Both the position numbers and the translations under genes were made by a program. Below the pieces are notes generated by a model. It was not told the origin of the DNA. It saw nothing but the letters and a program-made list of their open reading frames with translations, and made no database searches. Shown one piece after another: positions 22,198 through 34,222 of a stretch of 64,000 nt of DNA. Each line of letters opens with the position of its first letter. The stretch's first letter is position 1. This DNA comes from Amblyornis subalaris (taxonomy: Eukaryota > Chordata > Aves > Passeriformes > Ptilonorhynchidae): contig JACAXG010000068.1 of the NCBI GenBank assembly GCA_018881555.1, positions 111,501-175,500 on the forward strand. The letters are read 5' to 3'.

Positions 22198-22525
22198 TTC
22201 CCGCTTCCCATCCCCGCGAGGGAGAACCGCGGAGCTGATCCGAGGGAACGGGAGGCGAACCTCTCCGGCGCTGAGCGGAGGGAAGCAGGCTCGGGGCAGC
22301 AGAGCGCCAGGGAAACGCCCCGGGGAAGAGCGGGAAGGGTTCGGTCCCACCGGAGCACGAAGGTGGTGTCCCGTTCGCGGGGCCCCGAGGCACGGGCGGG
22401 AGCCGCTCCCCCGAGTCCTGCGGAGCCGCGGGGAACCGGGCAAGCCCCGCAGCGCTCCGCGCTCCCTCCGCACCGCGCCGCGCCGCTCCCCGCCTCAGCC
22501 CGAGCGCGGGCCACAGCGCTGATCA
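22198..22525. promoter_or_regulatory. CpG island, possible promoter
   Basis: I count about 46 CpG dinucleotides in some 320 bases within an otherwise CpG-poor window. GGGCGGG, an Sp1-like GC box, is at 22394-22400. CpG persistence implies lack of germline methylation, which usually marks a promoter or other regulatory element. Frames of 137 codons (+, 22147) and 187 codons (-, ending 21910) cross it but look like GC-driven chance frames. The direction of any transcript is unknown. Confidence 0.75.
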
Positions 22526-22561
22526 AAGCTTTTTCCTTCGCTCTTTGCTGTCTCGCTTAAG

Positions 22562-22586
22562 AAAAAAAAAAAAAAAAAAAAAAAAC
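22562..22586 (+). repeat. Poly-A run of 25
   Basis: Uninterrupted A run just after the CpG island, followed by CCAAACCAAAAA. It could be a simple repeat or a retrosequence tail. Confidence 0.9.
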
Positions 22587-22852
22587 CAAACCAAAAATGC
22601 GGTGGAAAGTCGACCCTCAGCCCCTCTTTTTTCCTCCCGTTTGAAACCCACCAGGACAGACCTGGTCCCGCCGTCTTCAGGCAGAAGCGATTCCTGCTGA
22701 GATTTTGCTGTCGCTCAGGTAGAGGAGGATGGATAAGAAGGGAGGGAAAAGACCTGCCGATATAGAACCACCTGTTGTGCTCTTCGGTGCTTGTTTGGGG
22801 CTCCTTGCTGCGGGATTCCCTGTGTGAGAGGGTGGCTCCCTGGGAAGGTAGC

Positions 22853-22858
22853 TATAAA
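22853..22858 (+). promoter_or_regulatory. TATA-like box downstream of the CpG island
   Basis: TATAAA in a moderately GC-rich context, about 330 bases after the island. A plus-strand start near 22883 would fit the usual spacing. No transcript evidence can be seen. Confidence 0.25.
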
Positions 22859-25800
22859 CGCTGGGCATCGCACGAGCAGCTCCTCAGCCATTCCCGGAGC
22901 AGTAGAACTGGGAGTTTTTCATGGAATCACTCCACTCCAATGAGATAGGTTTGTGGAGTCACTGAAAGCCAAAATACCACGGAGGAAAGGCTTTTTTTCT
23001 GAATCTCGATAAAGGCATGTACAAAGACCAGATGAGTTTACCCGAACATGGATGCGATTATCCAAAACGTAACAAANGTCCCTTTAAAATTGCGAGGGTT
23101 ACATTATACATCTGGATGGTATGTTAATACTTTTTGTTGGCCATTTTGCAGCCATGTGTGTGTCCCGCGTGCCATGAGGGTTGGTTTTTTGGGGTTTTTG
23201 TGCCTACTTGGGGAGGTTCTGTGCGAGGGGATGGATTGTAATAAGGAATGGTTGAGCTCTTAAGCTGCTGGCAACACTGCTCATGTTTGCAGCCTGGGAC
23301 ACCAAAAGTTTCAGATTGGAAGGGATGACAAAGCAGCAATGGTTTTTTTCAGAAGCCAAATGATCAAATGTGATTTAACAGCCTCAAGAGTGGTTGTAGA
23401 ATAAAAGTTAATGAAGGGGTTGAAGCTCTGATTTGAAAAAAAAAAACTGCAGCCCCCTTGCATTTCTGTGTCTTATTAACAATTTCGTATTTTTTGGTGC
23501 CGAGGATCTTATCAGGATTCTTCAGGGGTTGGAAAAATGCCTCTTTGGGAGATCTTTTTAGTACTTTTTGTTTTTTCTCAGTCAGCCGCCCAAAATGTAG
23601 CAGTTTATGTCGGAAAGAGGATACTGAGGTAACACGAGCTGACTTTACAGGACTTGAAACACACGTAAAAACATGCGGCCACGGGGATTGCTACCCTGGA
23701 GCGGGAACCACTCCTTGCAACCACAGATTGCAAAATTTTGTAAATATCTAAAGTTTGTTGGGTTTGTTTTTTTTGTTGTTGTTGGTTTTTTTTTACTACT
23801 TCTGATTGAAGGCACTCACAGCGTGTGGCGTTGCAGTGTTTCAGCGCGTGGAATATCTGGAGATTTCTGTTCCTGCTCAGGGAGATACACAGGCCTTAGC
23901 CCGTGTTTTTCCACAAAGCACCCACAGTGTTAGCTTGGATCCTGGGACACTTAGGGATTACCCACCAACGGAATTCCTGCACGAATGAAAGAGGTCTCCA
24001 GCCAGCAGAAATGTGGGGGGCAAAATGAGACTTCTGTAAGTGCTAGAGAAGCAACTTGTGGAGAGGAAGAAGATGAGGAAAAATACCTGAGTGGTGCTCG
24101 GAGTAATTTCTCACAGGAGCTCTGGGAAGACACCTGGAACAGCAGGGGGGACACAGGCTTGCACGAACATACAGAATTTCTGAGGCTCTTGAAGATGTTT
24201 TTCTGTTGTTCTCTCCTTGTCCTGCTTCACTTTTTGGGGGCAATGGATATGAAGCAGGGCACAGTGGTAGAACTGGCTGAATTTTAGAGGGTGGGGATAT
24301 TAGCTGTTAAAATTGACTTTCATCACATGAAAAACTTTANCAACAACCAAATCCCCCATGTGAAAGAATCTCAATTCCAAAACTTTATGTGCTAGAATCT
24401 GAAGGGGGATTTACAGTATCAGCAGCCTTTCTTTTGAAAACGCAATTTCCAAAGTTCAAGTTGAAAATGTTATGATTTTTTTATTCCATTTAAAATAAAA
24501 GCTTAGTCTAAATTTTCCCTTACAAACCCCCTGTTCTTCAGACATTGCTAAATCAGTGCCAAATCTAAATTAGGGCGAAATTCTGTTCTTAGCTTCCTTC
24601 CAGCCTTGAGGCCCTGAACTGACGTCTCATTTTATTGCAGACATTTATGGCATTTCTCATTTAAAAGAGAAAGAAATCCCAGGGATTTGTTCTGTGCTGC
24701 TTTGAAAAGAAACTCTGCTGTCACGGTGGGGTATGGTTTGGGCTGTCAGATGCAATGCAAGAAGCCTGGTTTGCATTCACTGTACCAGCCTTGTGAAAAA
24801 CTTGGTGTGTGAGCACATTTGGGTCTCTTTTCTCAGTTTTATCTCAGTGTTTCATTTTCTCCCTGTTTGGCTCTTTTTATTTTCTATTCTTTTGAGTTTA
24901 CAACAAAATCAATGTATTTTGCCTTTTCTTATTCCCNCTATTCCATAGCTGGCACATCTTGGCTTTTCTTGCTCTTCTTCTGTACAGGAACATTTTCCTC
25001 TATGATATTTGTTTTCCCACATTTTTCCAGCCAACAGTTCCCTTTCCTCTCTGATATGCTTTTAGATTCTCCTTTATCCATCTGTCTTTATGTGTCTTTC
25101 CTTTATTCACCTCATTTTTCCTAATATCCATGCTTTTTGATCTCTCTCGATTCCCCCTATTTTGTCAACCTCTCCATCTCCTCATAATTTCTTTTGGCTC
25201 CCTCACCTTCATCACTCTTTGTTTTGACTCCTTCACGCCACCTCCTACCTGTAGCTCCTCCCTGAGCATCTCTCTGCAGATGCAATTAGTGGCATTAGGA
25301 ATGGGATGAGACAAAAAGAGTCCCCACAAGGGTCTGGGTACATATGGGGTCTGTTGGCATTCAGACCAGGGTCGGTGTGCAACCATCANCTGCAAAATCC
25401 TTTGAATAGCGTGTGGATGGTTACAGACCATGTGTTTTAATGGCTTTGTACCACCTTATAAAAGGATTTGGTGTCTTTCATGGATNTATGAGGCTTGACT
25501 CCTCTAAGCCAGATCTCTTTGATTTTTTGGAGTCTTGTTCCTGTGACAAAAAGCAGCTGAGCCATCCTTGGTTTGCTGCATTTGTACAGTGCAAGAATCT
25601 AATTTGTTAATAATTTATTAATTTTAATCTCAGTTGCAAATGCTTGGTGTTCTGAAAACTTTCTCAGCTTGGTTTAAGATTTTTTTTTCTAATATATAAC
25701 TAAGAAAGTTAGAAGCCCATCTTAAATTAAAATTGCCATTGTTTACAAGTCTGCCACAGGTTTGAGTAGGCAGAAGTTTCTCTGCTTCTGTGCCATGCCA

Positions 25801-26078
25801 ATATTAGCAGGTGATCTAAATGTATTTTCTGGAAGGACCATTTGAAGGGACAGTTACAGATTTCATGTGACTGTGCTGCTCACACCTAAGAGGAAAAACA
25901 ATATGTGTCTTTGGGCTGCAGAACAGTGCAAGGATGGGAAACCCTGACAGAGCAAAATCAAATTTCTGCATTTCTGTGCTTTGAGATTTGGTTTGGTTTC
26001 TTCAAATCCAGGCTGCTTCTCCTGGAAGAATAAGGTCTAAAACCCCTGTACTTAATAATAACTTTCTTTCATTCTCTA

Positions 26079-26102
26079 AAAAATAAAAAATAAAAAATAA
26101 AA
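26079..26102 (+). repeat. (AAAAAAT)n microsatellite
   Basis: Four A-run plus T units, then AAAC units. Confidence 0.85.
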
Positions 26103-26774
26103 AAACAAACAAACCAGCACTAATAATGTGCAATATCAAGTTATGAAACATCTATTCCTGAGTCATCCAACAAGTCTGCTGTGATGTAAGTGAAACAAAC
26201 CCAACAGTAGCTCAAATGTGAAATTCACTGCAGTTGAGACAAGCAAAGCCAAAGAACAGAAGTTCATTAGAACTAGATGAAATTCATATCCAGACTGGTA
26301 TAAACTCTGGGTAATTAGCTGGAGACAGCTTGGCATTATCCAAAGAAGTTCTGGATATTTGGGTTCAGCATTCCTGAGGATCACCTATGTTTCTTGAAAA
26401 AATACAGCATTTGTGCTTTGAAGCTGCTTCCTATTTTCTCAATCAGCCCCATCTGAGAAGGGCTATTCATCTAAAAATTTACTTGTCAAAACTTGCTAGT
26501 CAAGGCAGGAGGAAAGCAACAAGACGTGGGTATTTCAAGAGATGAATTTGTCCTGGTGTCTTTCAGGAATGCCAACCACTGTAATGAAGATCAAACACAT
26601 CTCTGAAATAGTTCAGTCTGAGCCACGGATCACACGGTAGAAGAAAATAAGCAGGCCAGGAATTATTATATTATTTTATGCAAAGTGGCTGGAGAAAGAC
26701 AAACCAGTGAATGCACACACACAGCACCGTGCTTCGGACCCACGTGCCCTGCAGTCCACTACTTAAAATACTTG

Positions 26775-28450
26775 TGAATAGAATCATAGAACAGAATCAC
26801 AGAATATCCTGAGCTGGGAGGGACCCACAGGATCATCCAGTCCCACTCTTGGCCCTGCACAGACATCTCAACAATCCCACCCTGTGCATCCCTGGGAGNN
26901 TTGTCCAAACGCTCCTGGAGCTCTGGCAGCCTTGGGGCNGGGACCATTCCCTGGGGAGCCTGTTCAGTGCCCACCACCCTCTGGGGGAAGAACCTTTCCC
27001 TGATATCCAACCTGACTCTCTCCTGGCACAGCTCCAGCCCTTCCCTGTGTCCTGTCCCTGTCACAGAGCAGAGATTGGAGCTGTCCCTCCACTGCCCCTT
27101 GGGAGGACGAGGTCTCCCCTCAGGCTCTTCTTCTTCAGGCTGAACAGGCCCAGTGCCCTCAGCCGCTCCTCCTACGGCTCCTCCAGACCCTTCCCCATCC
27201 TCGTGNCATCCTTTGGATGCTCTCTAACAGCTTNACGTCTTTTTTTGTATTGTGGTGCCCAAACTGCCCCCAGCACTGGAGGTGAGGCCGCCCCAGCCCA
27301 GAGCAGAGCGGAACAAACCCTTCCTGGCCCAGCCAGCCATGCTGGGCCTGGCGCCTCCCAGGACGTGGATGTCCCTCCTGACTCCAGGGCACTGCCGACT
27401 CACACACAACTGGCCATCAACCAGGACACTCAGGTCTGTTCCTACAGCTGCTTTCCAGCATCTCATTCTCCAGTCTGTCCGTACATCTAGGGTTGCCCCA
27501 CCCCAGGTGCAGAATCCAGCANTTTCCCTTGTTGAACTCCACATGATTGCTGATGGCCCAGCCCTCTCATTTGTCGAGGTCTCTCTGCAGGNCCTCCCTG
27601 TCTTCCAGGGAGTCAGCAGCTCCTCCCAGTTTTGTATCATCTGTGAACTCGCTCAGTTTCCCTTCCAGTCCTGCGTCCAGGTCATTTATGATGATGTTGA
27701 AGAGCACAGGGCCGAGGAGGGAGCCCTGTGGAACCCTGCTAGTGACTGGTGCCAGTCTGATGTCACCCCAGTCACTGTCACCCTTTGTGTCCAACCCCTG
27801 AGCCAGGTGCTCACCCATCCCATGANGTGTTTATCCAGCTGAATGCTGGACATTTTGTCCAGAAGGATCCTTTGAAACACAGTATGGAAAACTTTGCCGA
27901 AGTCCAAAAGAATTACACCTGCTGTCTTTCCTAGGTCAACCAGGTGTTGTTCCACCCTGTCACAGAAGTAAATCAGGTTTGACAAGCAGGACTTTCCCCT
28001 CATGAAGCTGTGCCAGCTGAGACCAATAACTGTATTGTCCTCCAGCTCTTTTTTGATACCGCCTAGAATAATCATTTCCCATGATTTTACTGGGCACTGA
28101 AGTGAGACTAACAGGCCTGTAGTTTCCAGGGTTCTCCTTCTTGCCCTTCTTGAAAAGTTGGACATCTCTGGATTCCCAAGACCTCTCAAAAATCATCGAG
28201 AGAGGTTTTACAATGACATTGGCAGCTCTTTGAAGATTCTTGGACAAATTCCATCAGGCCCCGTAGATTTTTAGGGATCCAGCTGTGGCAGCAGATCCTG
28301 CACAATTTCAGGGTGGACTGGGATTTGATCAATCCCACAATCCTGCTCCTCCGGCTCAGGGCACTGAGACGCCCTTGGTCTGTCATTCGTGTTGAAGGTG
28401 GAGACAAAAAATGGCTGATGGACCGAGGGAGTCTCAGTGCCCTGAGAATC
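26775..28450 (-). mobile_element. CR1 LINE, 5'-truncated, about 1.7 kb
   Basis: The low-coordinate end carries the reverse complement of the CR1 terminal repeat ('gaatcatagaacagaatcac'). It continues through the 3' UTR ('caacaatcccaccctgtgc', 'ccctctgggggaagaacc') into reverse-transcriptase coding sequence. The 5' part, including ORF1 and the endonuclease, is absent. This is the longest CR1 copy in the window. Confidence 0.94.
27567..28430 (-). pseudogene. CR1 reverse transcriptase fragment
   Basis: Non-LTR reverse transcriptase of CR1, which copies its RNA at a nicked target. Read on the minus strand, visible blocks are PGNYRPVSLTS, a degraded LLDFGKVF block (normally LDFSKAFD) and [13 protein letters not shown]. 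The catalytic box reads FTDDTK at 27636-27647 where the family usually has FADD or YADD. The frame changes near 28000 and again near 27700-27800, and several Ns occur. It starts within the RT fingers and lacks the endonuclease. It is a dead remnant. Confidence 0.9.
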
Positions 28451-31400
28451 AACTGGAGTGCCTGGAATCAATGGCATGTCGAATCAGANATTCATTAGAA
28501 ACTCGGGGAAAGCAAATATGGAATAGCTGCCCAACAGCAAAGGCATTTCAGCAGAAGGAACATCAGAATGGAAATTCGCAGATTTTACACCTAATATTTT
28601 TTTAAAAGAGCAAATTATCATTGTCAAACGAATCCTTATCCATTTAAGGAAAATGGGTAACAATAATCAAAAATAGAGTAATGAGGTGCCTGAAGCATCA
28701 TGACAAGGTGAGGTTTGAGCAATACAACGTGTCATGAAAGTTCCTTCGCAGAAGGGCTACCAGCACTTAGTGAGGTGTGTCAGTCTCTTAAATACGAACT
28801 CCTGATCCCTCCTGAAAGCAGCCAACTTGGTTAAACAGGTTATATCTGANTTAGTTCTTGCTTCTGCACGGGAGTAGATGTAACAAATATCCCAGAAATA
28901 CCAGGTTATGCACATCTGTCTTTGCAAAAGTCAGTGGAAGGCAGTTTAAGACCTNTATTATTTCAGTGGCATATTTCTTGCTGCTGGTTTTGCAGAGTTG
29001 CACTGCTTTAAAATTATTTTTTTCTGTGATAAGTAATGGAGAAGATGGGGATGTTTGGAGTTTAGAGAAATCTTAGTGTTGGGAGTGGGAGAAGTGACAN
29101 ATGAAGTGAAAGTGAAACCAATCTGATGTCTGGTTTTGAGTAAAATATTGTGCATTTTGGTGTATAATGCTACAGCTCAGGAGAGTGTCTTACATTTAGG
29201 CTCGAGGGGTCTGGTGTTCAATGGCTTCTCTGAAAGTCTGTGAAATCAAAGGATGCTGTTTCACTGGAAGCAGTCAAAAGGACTGAAATCCACATAGCTA
29301 CAGGTTGGTACTGCTGGGTTTATGCGACATAAAACCCCCCAACGTCCCACCCCCCANTGATATCCTAGGGTCACTCTTGCCCCAGCTTCTCTCATTTCTT
29401 TTCGTTGCTTGGAAATTCATAATGTGAGTTGTCTTCCACTCTCACGACGATCTAAAGTATTTCAGCCAGATTTGACCTTATTTCTTTANGCGTTGCCCTC
29501 ATTTTTAGAACCTTGTGGCCATTATAAGACAGGATTTTGCTTTGCAATTTAATACTCTAAATATCTGAGAAGAGGAATAGAGAGAATATACTGATGATGG
29601 AAATACTGAAAATGTCAGAGCTTTGGGACTGGAACAATACTAGGCAACGTATTTATTGAAAAACTTTATCCATAGTGCCTTTGCTTTTGTAATTTAATAA
29701 CAGCAAACTGCCCATGAACAGTTAATCCTAACCTTCTTTTTTACTTCCATACTAATCAGGTAGAGTTTTAGCAGAAGGCTGAATGTTTCAGATTTGTGTT
29801 AGAAACTCATCTGAATTGATCCTGCTTTCACTGAAAAAAAAAGTGGAAAATCTTTAAAGGATGTGTTCTCAGTTAAAAGTTTCTTCACCTGCCTGAAGAA
29901 TAAAGGCAGCAAGAGCAGAGCACTGGGAACAGCGAGGGGAAGAGAGGGACAATGGTAACATGAAAGGTTGCANATGTATGTCAATTATTGTCCTAAACGT
30001 TTCCAGGACCCTTAAATTGTAAATGTTTTTAGGGAAGGAATTTCCATTACTCTGTGAAGTACCTGGTGTATTTCTGATCACTGCAAAACCAGTACCTGGT
30101 GCATCACTATGACTCAAAATGTTGAATATATTTACTATGTATATGTAGATATAAAACGAGGTTTCCTAAGAACTTCAGTATTTTACAATAAATTCTTACA
30201 TTGTTTGCATTTTAAATTACAAGCTCTAATGATTGTCATGACCAACTCATTATAAGAAAAATAATATTTCAATTAAATAGCTGATTTACATCCANCATTC
30301 ATAGCTTTGTTAATTCATGTTACATTATAACATTTTTCACATCTTAGTGAGTTACTGTGGTGAGAGATGTATCTGAACATTAAAACAGGCTGTGCTCTTG
30401 GAATCTTGGAATCTCGGAATCTCCTAAATCAAATTCAATTTTTCTGCTACAGCCATATTCTAACCAACCACAGGAAAAGATTTTAAGGACCTCAACGTCC
30501 AGTAACGTTTGCCATTTTATTCAGCAGCAGACAGTTCTCGGTAGAGCTGCTGTATGTTTTGAGATAAATCACTACACTTTTTTGTTGCAAAGGAGTTTGA
30601 AATGGAGGTGGAAAAAATCCACCACAAAGCCAGCATTGCGATACATTTTGATTTTAAAAATTACTTTCGCTTTTACTTTCCTACCATTTAAAAATTCAGA
30701 TACTGGAAACGAAGATCAGTGATCTAATTGCCCTACNAAAAAAATCATCTGGGCTCGCCATCCTCCTTCACCAAATGGAGCGAGAGGTCTCGGAAACTTG
30801 CTAGAATTGATCTGAAAGTGCAGAACTTGTTCAGTGTTTGTGTGAGAGCCGTGAACCGCGCGTACGTGAAACCCAGTGGAGGATTTAGAGACCGAGGCAA
30901 TGAGTTCTTCAAATATTCAGAACTTCCACTTTCTTATTTTCTATACATGAAAAGCAGCAGACATCTGATCCTTGTTAATGCCATCAGTGTGTTTACAGGT
31001 TTCAGAATTCTGTGTGTGTCACAAAAACATCTTGTATAAATCTGACTGTATGTGATGGTGTATCATGTTGATAAATAAGAGTTGATGGTACAGTAACAAA
31101 CAATTTTGGAAATGGTTTAAAATAAACCAACTCAACATTCAATGAAATCTCTCCTTAAACAGAAACCTAAACTCTCCACAGTGAAGAAACTACTTATTCT
31201 CCCCCTATAATATAAAGAATTTGAGGCCGGTATGTGACAAAACTCTGTAAGAAGTAAAAGTAGGTTTCATATGCAAAGATATTTATAAACCTTCACTGTC
31301 CAATTTCTAAAGGCAAACTTATAATTTAAAAAGCAGAAAGAAAAACACTGTCTTGCCCATGAGGGTNATTTGCAGAAATTAATATTTTAATTTAACTAAA

Positions 31401-32540
31401 ACTTGTCTCCTTTTAAAATATATTCAGTTTTTATTTCACAAAAATTGGTGAGTAGTTANAACTTTCATGTTTCAACCAACTTGTGCTGCTATTTTTAAAG
31501 TAAGTTATATATATCTATTTATGCCTACATATAAGCAGAATATTTAAACTATAAATTTCTCTGGCCCCTGTGTTTTTGTTTTAGCTTACTAAACAATCCA
31601 TATCACATTGAGAGTTCTACGNGGAGCTGTATCTTCCGAAAAGACTTTGTTGTCATTGAGAACAATAGTAAAAAATATAAAATCATTAATAACTTATGAA
31701 TAAAAGCAAAACATCCACTTAAATCACAAAGAATTTACTTACCGCAGGAATGCAGCTGAGGAAACTCTACTTCCAGCCAGACTGGAAAGTCACGACAGTG
31801 CTGTACATTGACTGGCAGTTCTGGCTTTTCTCGTGGCAAGAAAGTCCACTGCAAGTCAGTTGAAACTAGTCCTGCCAAATCCTTTGATTTATCTGGAGCT
31901 TCTTAGGTCACTCAGCTTTTGAGGCCTTTATCTAGGTTTGTTTTTCCTGAAAAGGAGCCACCAGAGCAAAGGAGGGAATGGAAGAGCTGCGGGAGCGCGA
32001 AGGCTCCTGGCACTGCGGTGTCCANCCAGGGGAGTGAGGCACAGCAGGATGTGCTCAATACATCTTGTTTAGCTGCATTAGAAATGAGCTTCCAAGTGCA
32101 TCTAGCACATACCTTTCTCATAGGCCTTCCTCTGGCTGCACTTTGAACATCCTGATCTGGCTTCCTCGTTTTACAGATCAGACGCGGAGTGAACGAGGGC
32201 TGTGAGCGCTCTTGATTATATTCAATANCCAAAACACGTTGGCAGGGGCTGTCCTTTGGGAGGGTTAGAATCTCTTTCCTCCATCTCCAATCGGACATCA
32301 GCTGGGAATACTGCTGTCAGTACATTCCATCCTTTGGTTACACAACAGAAGTTTGTACAGCAGGTATGTAGGGCACAGGAGGCCCACCCACGGGCACTTC
32401 TGGCAGAGCAAGAAACNTCTGACTTCATTCTGCTTTGGGGGTTGTGTTGTTTGTTTTGTGGCTTTGGTGTTGGCAGCTATTAAATGTTGAAAGCAAAGGC
32501 CCATCATAAAAGGAAGTTTATTGGTTTGGCACCTTCGTTC
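28451..32540. other. Unannotated AT-rich sequence
   Basis: No repeat family is recognised. A 103-codon frame at 30728-31039 is the only one with locally raised CpG (around 30857-30870) and is noted as a weak exon candidate. A short run of three 8-base GGAATCT units lies at about 30402-30424. Confidence 0.4.
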
Positions 32541-32915
32541 CATGAATTATAAAACGATAAGAGTGGCCCAGGTTGGAAGGCACCTTAAAGCTCATCTTGT
32601 CTCCTACCTGCCATGGGCAGGGACACCTTCCACTAGCCCAGGTGGCTCCAAGCCCTGTCCAACCTGGCCTGGGACACTTCCAGGGATGGGGCAGCCACAG
32701 CTTCTCTGGGCAACCTGTGCCAGGGCCTCACCACCCTCACTGGGAAGATTTTTTCTTAATATNCCAATCTAAACCTANTCTCTGTCAGTTAGAAACCATT
32801 CCCCCTTGTCCTGTCACTCCAGGCTTTTGTCAATTGTCTCTCTCCATCTTCCTTGTCAGCTCCTTCAGGTACTGGAAGGCCACAATGAGGTCACCCCAAA
32901 GTTTCTCTTCTCAAA
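32541..32915 (-). repeat. CR1 LINE 3' end
   Basis: Minus-strand CR1 tail: 'caggttggaaggcacctt', 'gggcagggacaccttcc', 'cttccagggatggggc', 'gcaacctgtgccagggcct', then further upstream sequence as far as 'aggccacaatgaggtc'. It is longer than most copies here. Confidence 0.9.
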
Positions 32916-33925
32916 GAAGGTACTTTGTCAAAGGAGCAGAATGGTCTAATAGGGTTTTAAAAAGAACCCACTCCTATCCCCAAAAAATAAATTAAGTTTT
33001 GCTACCAGGCACTTCACCTCCTTCAGGGGCATGAGGTCCCATGGCCTCCAGTCCTCTTTCCACCTCAGTAAAGGTGGGCAACAGTAACCTTTGAGCATCC
33101 AACATTAAACTCAAGCCACTGAGTGCTGAGTTTCTGACAAATTTGCAGGGGATTAAAAAAGGCCACTGAGTTTTGGGGTCTGTAGAGAAGGCAAATGACT
33201 CTTGCTGTCTTCTTTGTCTTGCTGTCTTGTTCATCCTTTGCCAGGAGGTTCTGATTTAGACCCAAGGCTCTTCTGTCAAGGAAGATGTTGGTTTGTAGAA
33301 AAATGTGCAGCTGAGGACTTGGGACTGCTGCTCTTTTGTCCCCATCTCCAGTTGGAAACCTCTTCCTCCCCCAGCAGAAGAGCATTTCCTTCCCTCCCAC
33401 CCCCAGGACACTGACGAATCCCACTGATGCCACAGCTCTGCTCCAGCAACTTGGTCAGGAAATGGAGGACCACCAAAGGCTAGGGGAAGGGGAGGGGCAG
33501 TGCAGGCTGGCACTGGCTCCTCTTTCCCCACTCCTGAGGGAGAGAAGGGACACACTACAGCACTGTCATGGCCTGGGGACACAAGATGGGGCAGGGACAC
33601 GGCAGGTCAGGGGTCAAGTATTGTGGAAGAGGGTCTGACTTGGCCATGTAGGGCAGGAGAGTGAGGCATAAAACTGCCACAATGTGTGTTTGTTGTGTGT
33701 GTTTGGGAGCCTGGTTGGAGTGCACGGCAGCATTGCTGCTGCCAGGGCGTTGGTGTCATCCATCCTGACTCTGGGACTGTGGGGGTTGGTTGCTGTCCAG
33801 CAGCAGTGACCTGAGTCAAGACTCTGCCTGGGCACTGCCGACTCCAGGAAGGTGGCCAAAAGCCTCTCGTGTTGGGCAGCACGTGGAAGAGTCTGTGGCG
33901 TTTTGTACAACCTGACTCATGNGCT
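32916..33925. other. Unannotated unique sequence
   Basis: Frames of 80-140 codons run on both strands with no recognisable domain; nothing supported. Confidence 0.45.
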
Positions 33926-34222
33926 CCTGGAACATTTTGTGTTGGAAGGGACCTTAAAGCCCACTTTNTCCCACCCCCTGCCATGGGCAGGGACACCTTC
34001 CACTAGCCCAGGTGGCTCCAAGCCCCATCCAACCTGGCCTTGGACACTTCCAGGGATGGGGCAGCCACAGCTTCTCTGGGCAACCTGTGCCAGGGCCTCC
34101 CCACCCTCACAGGGAANAATTCCCTCCCAATATCCCATCTAACCCTGCCCTCTGGCAGTGGGAAGCCATTGCCCCTTGTCCAAAGTCCCTCTCCAGCTCT
34201 CCTGGAGCCCCTTCAGGCACTG
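33926..34222 (-). repeat. CR1 LINE 3' end
   Basis: Same type and orientation as the copy at 32541, with 'gtgttggaagggacctt', 'ggacaccttccactagccc', 'cttccagggatggggc' and 'tctcctggagccccttcag'. Confidence 0.9.

Larger units (their letters stand above)
22587..26774. other. Unannotated unique sequence
   Basis: It holds a TATA-like box at 22853 and an AAAAAT microsatellite at 26079. Open frames reach about 100 codons with no recognisable domain, and many overlap on opposite strands. Confidence 0.45.

Noticed and set aside
21910..22473. 187-codon minus-strand frame crossing the CpG island
   Set aside because: Arg, Pro and Gly rich where it reads the island, then Phe and Leu rich in AT-rich DNA. 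This is composition-driven, with no domain.
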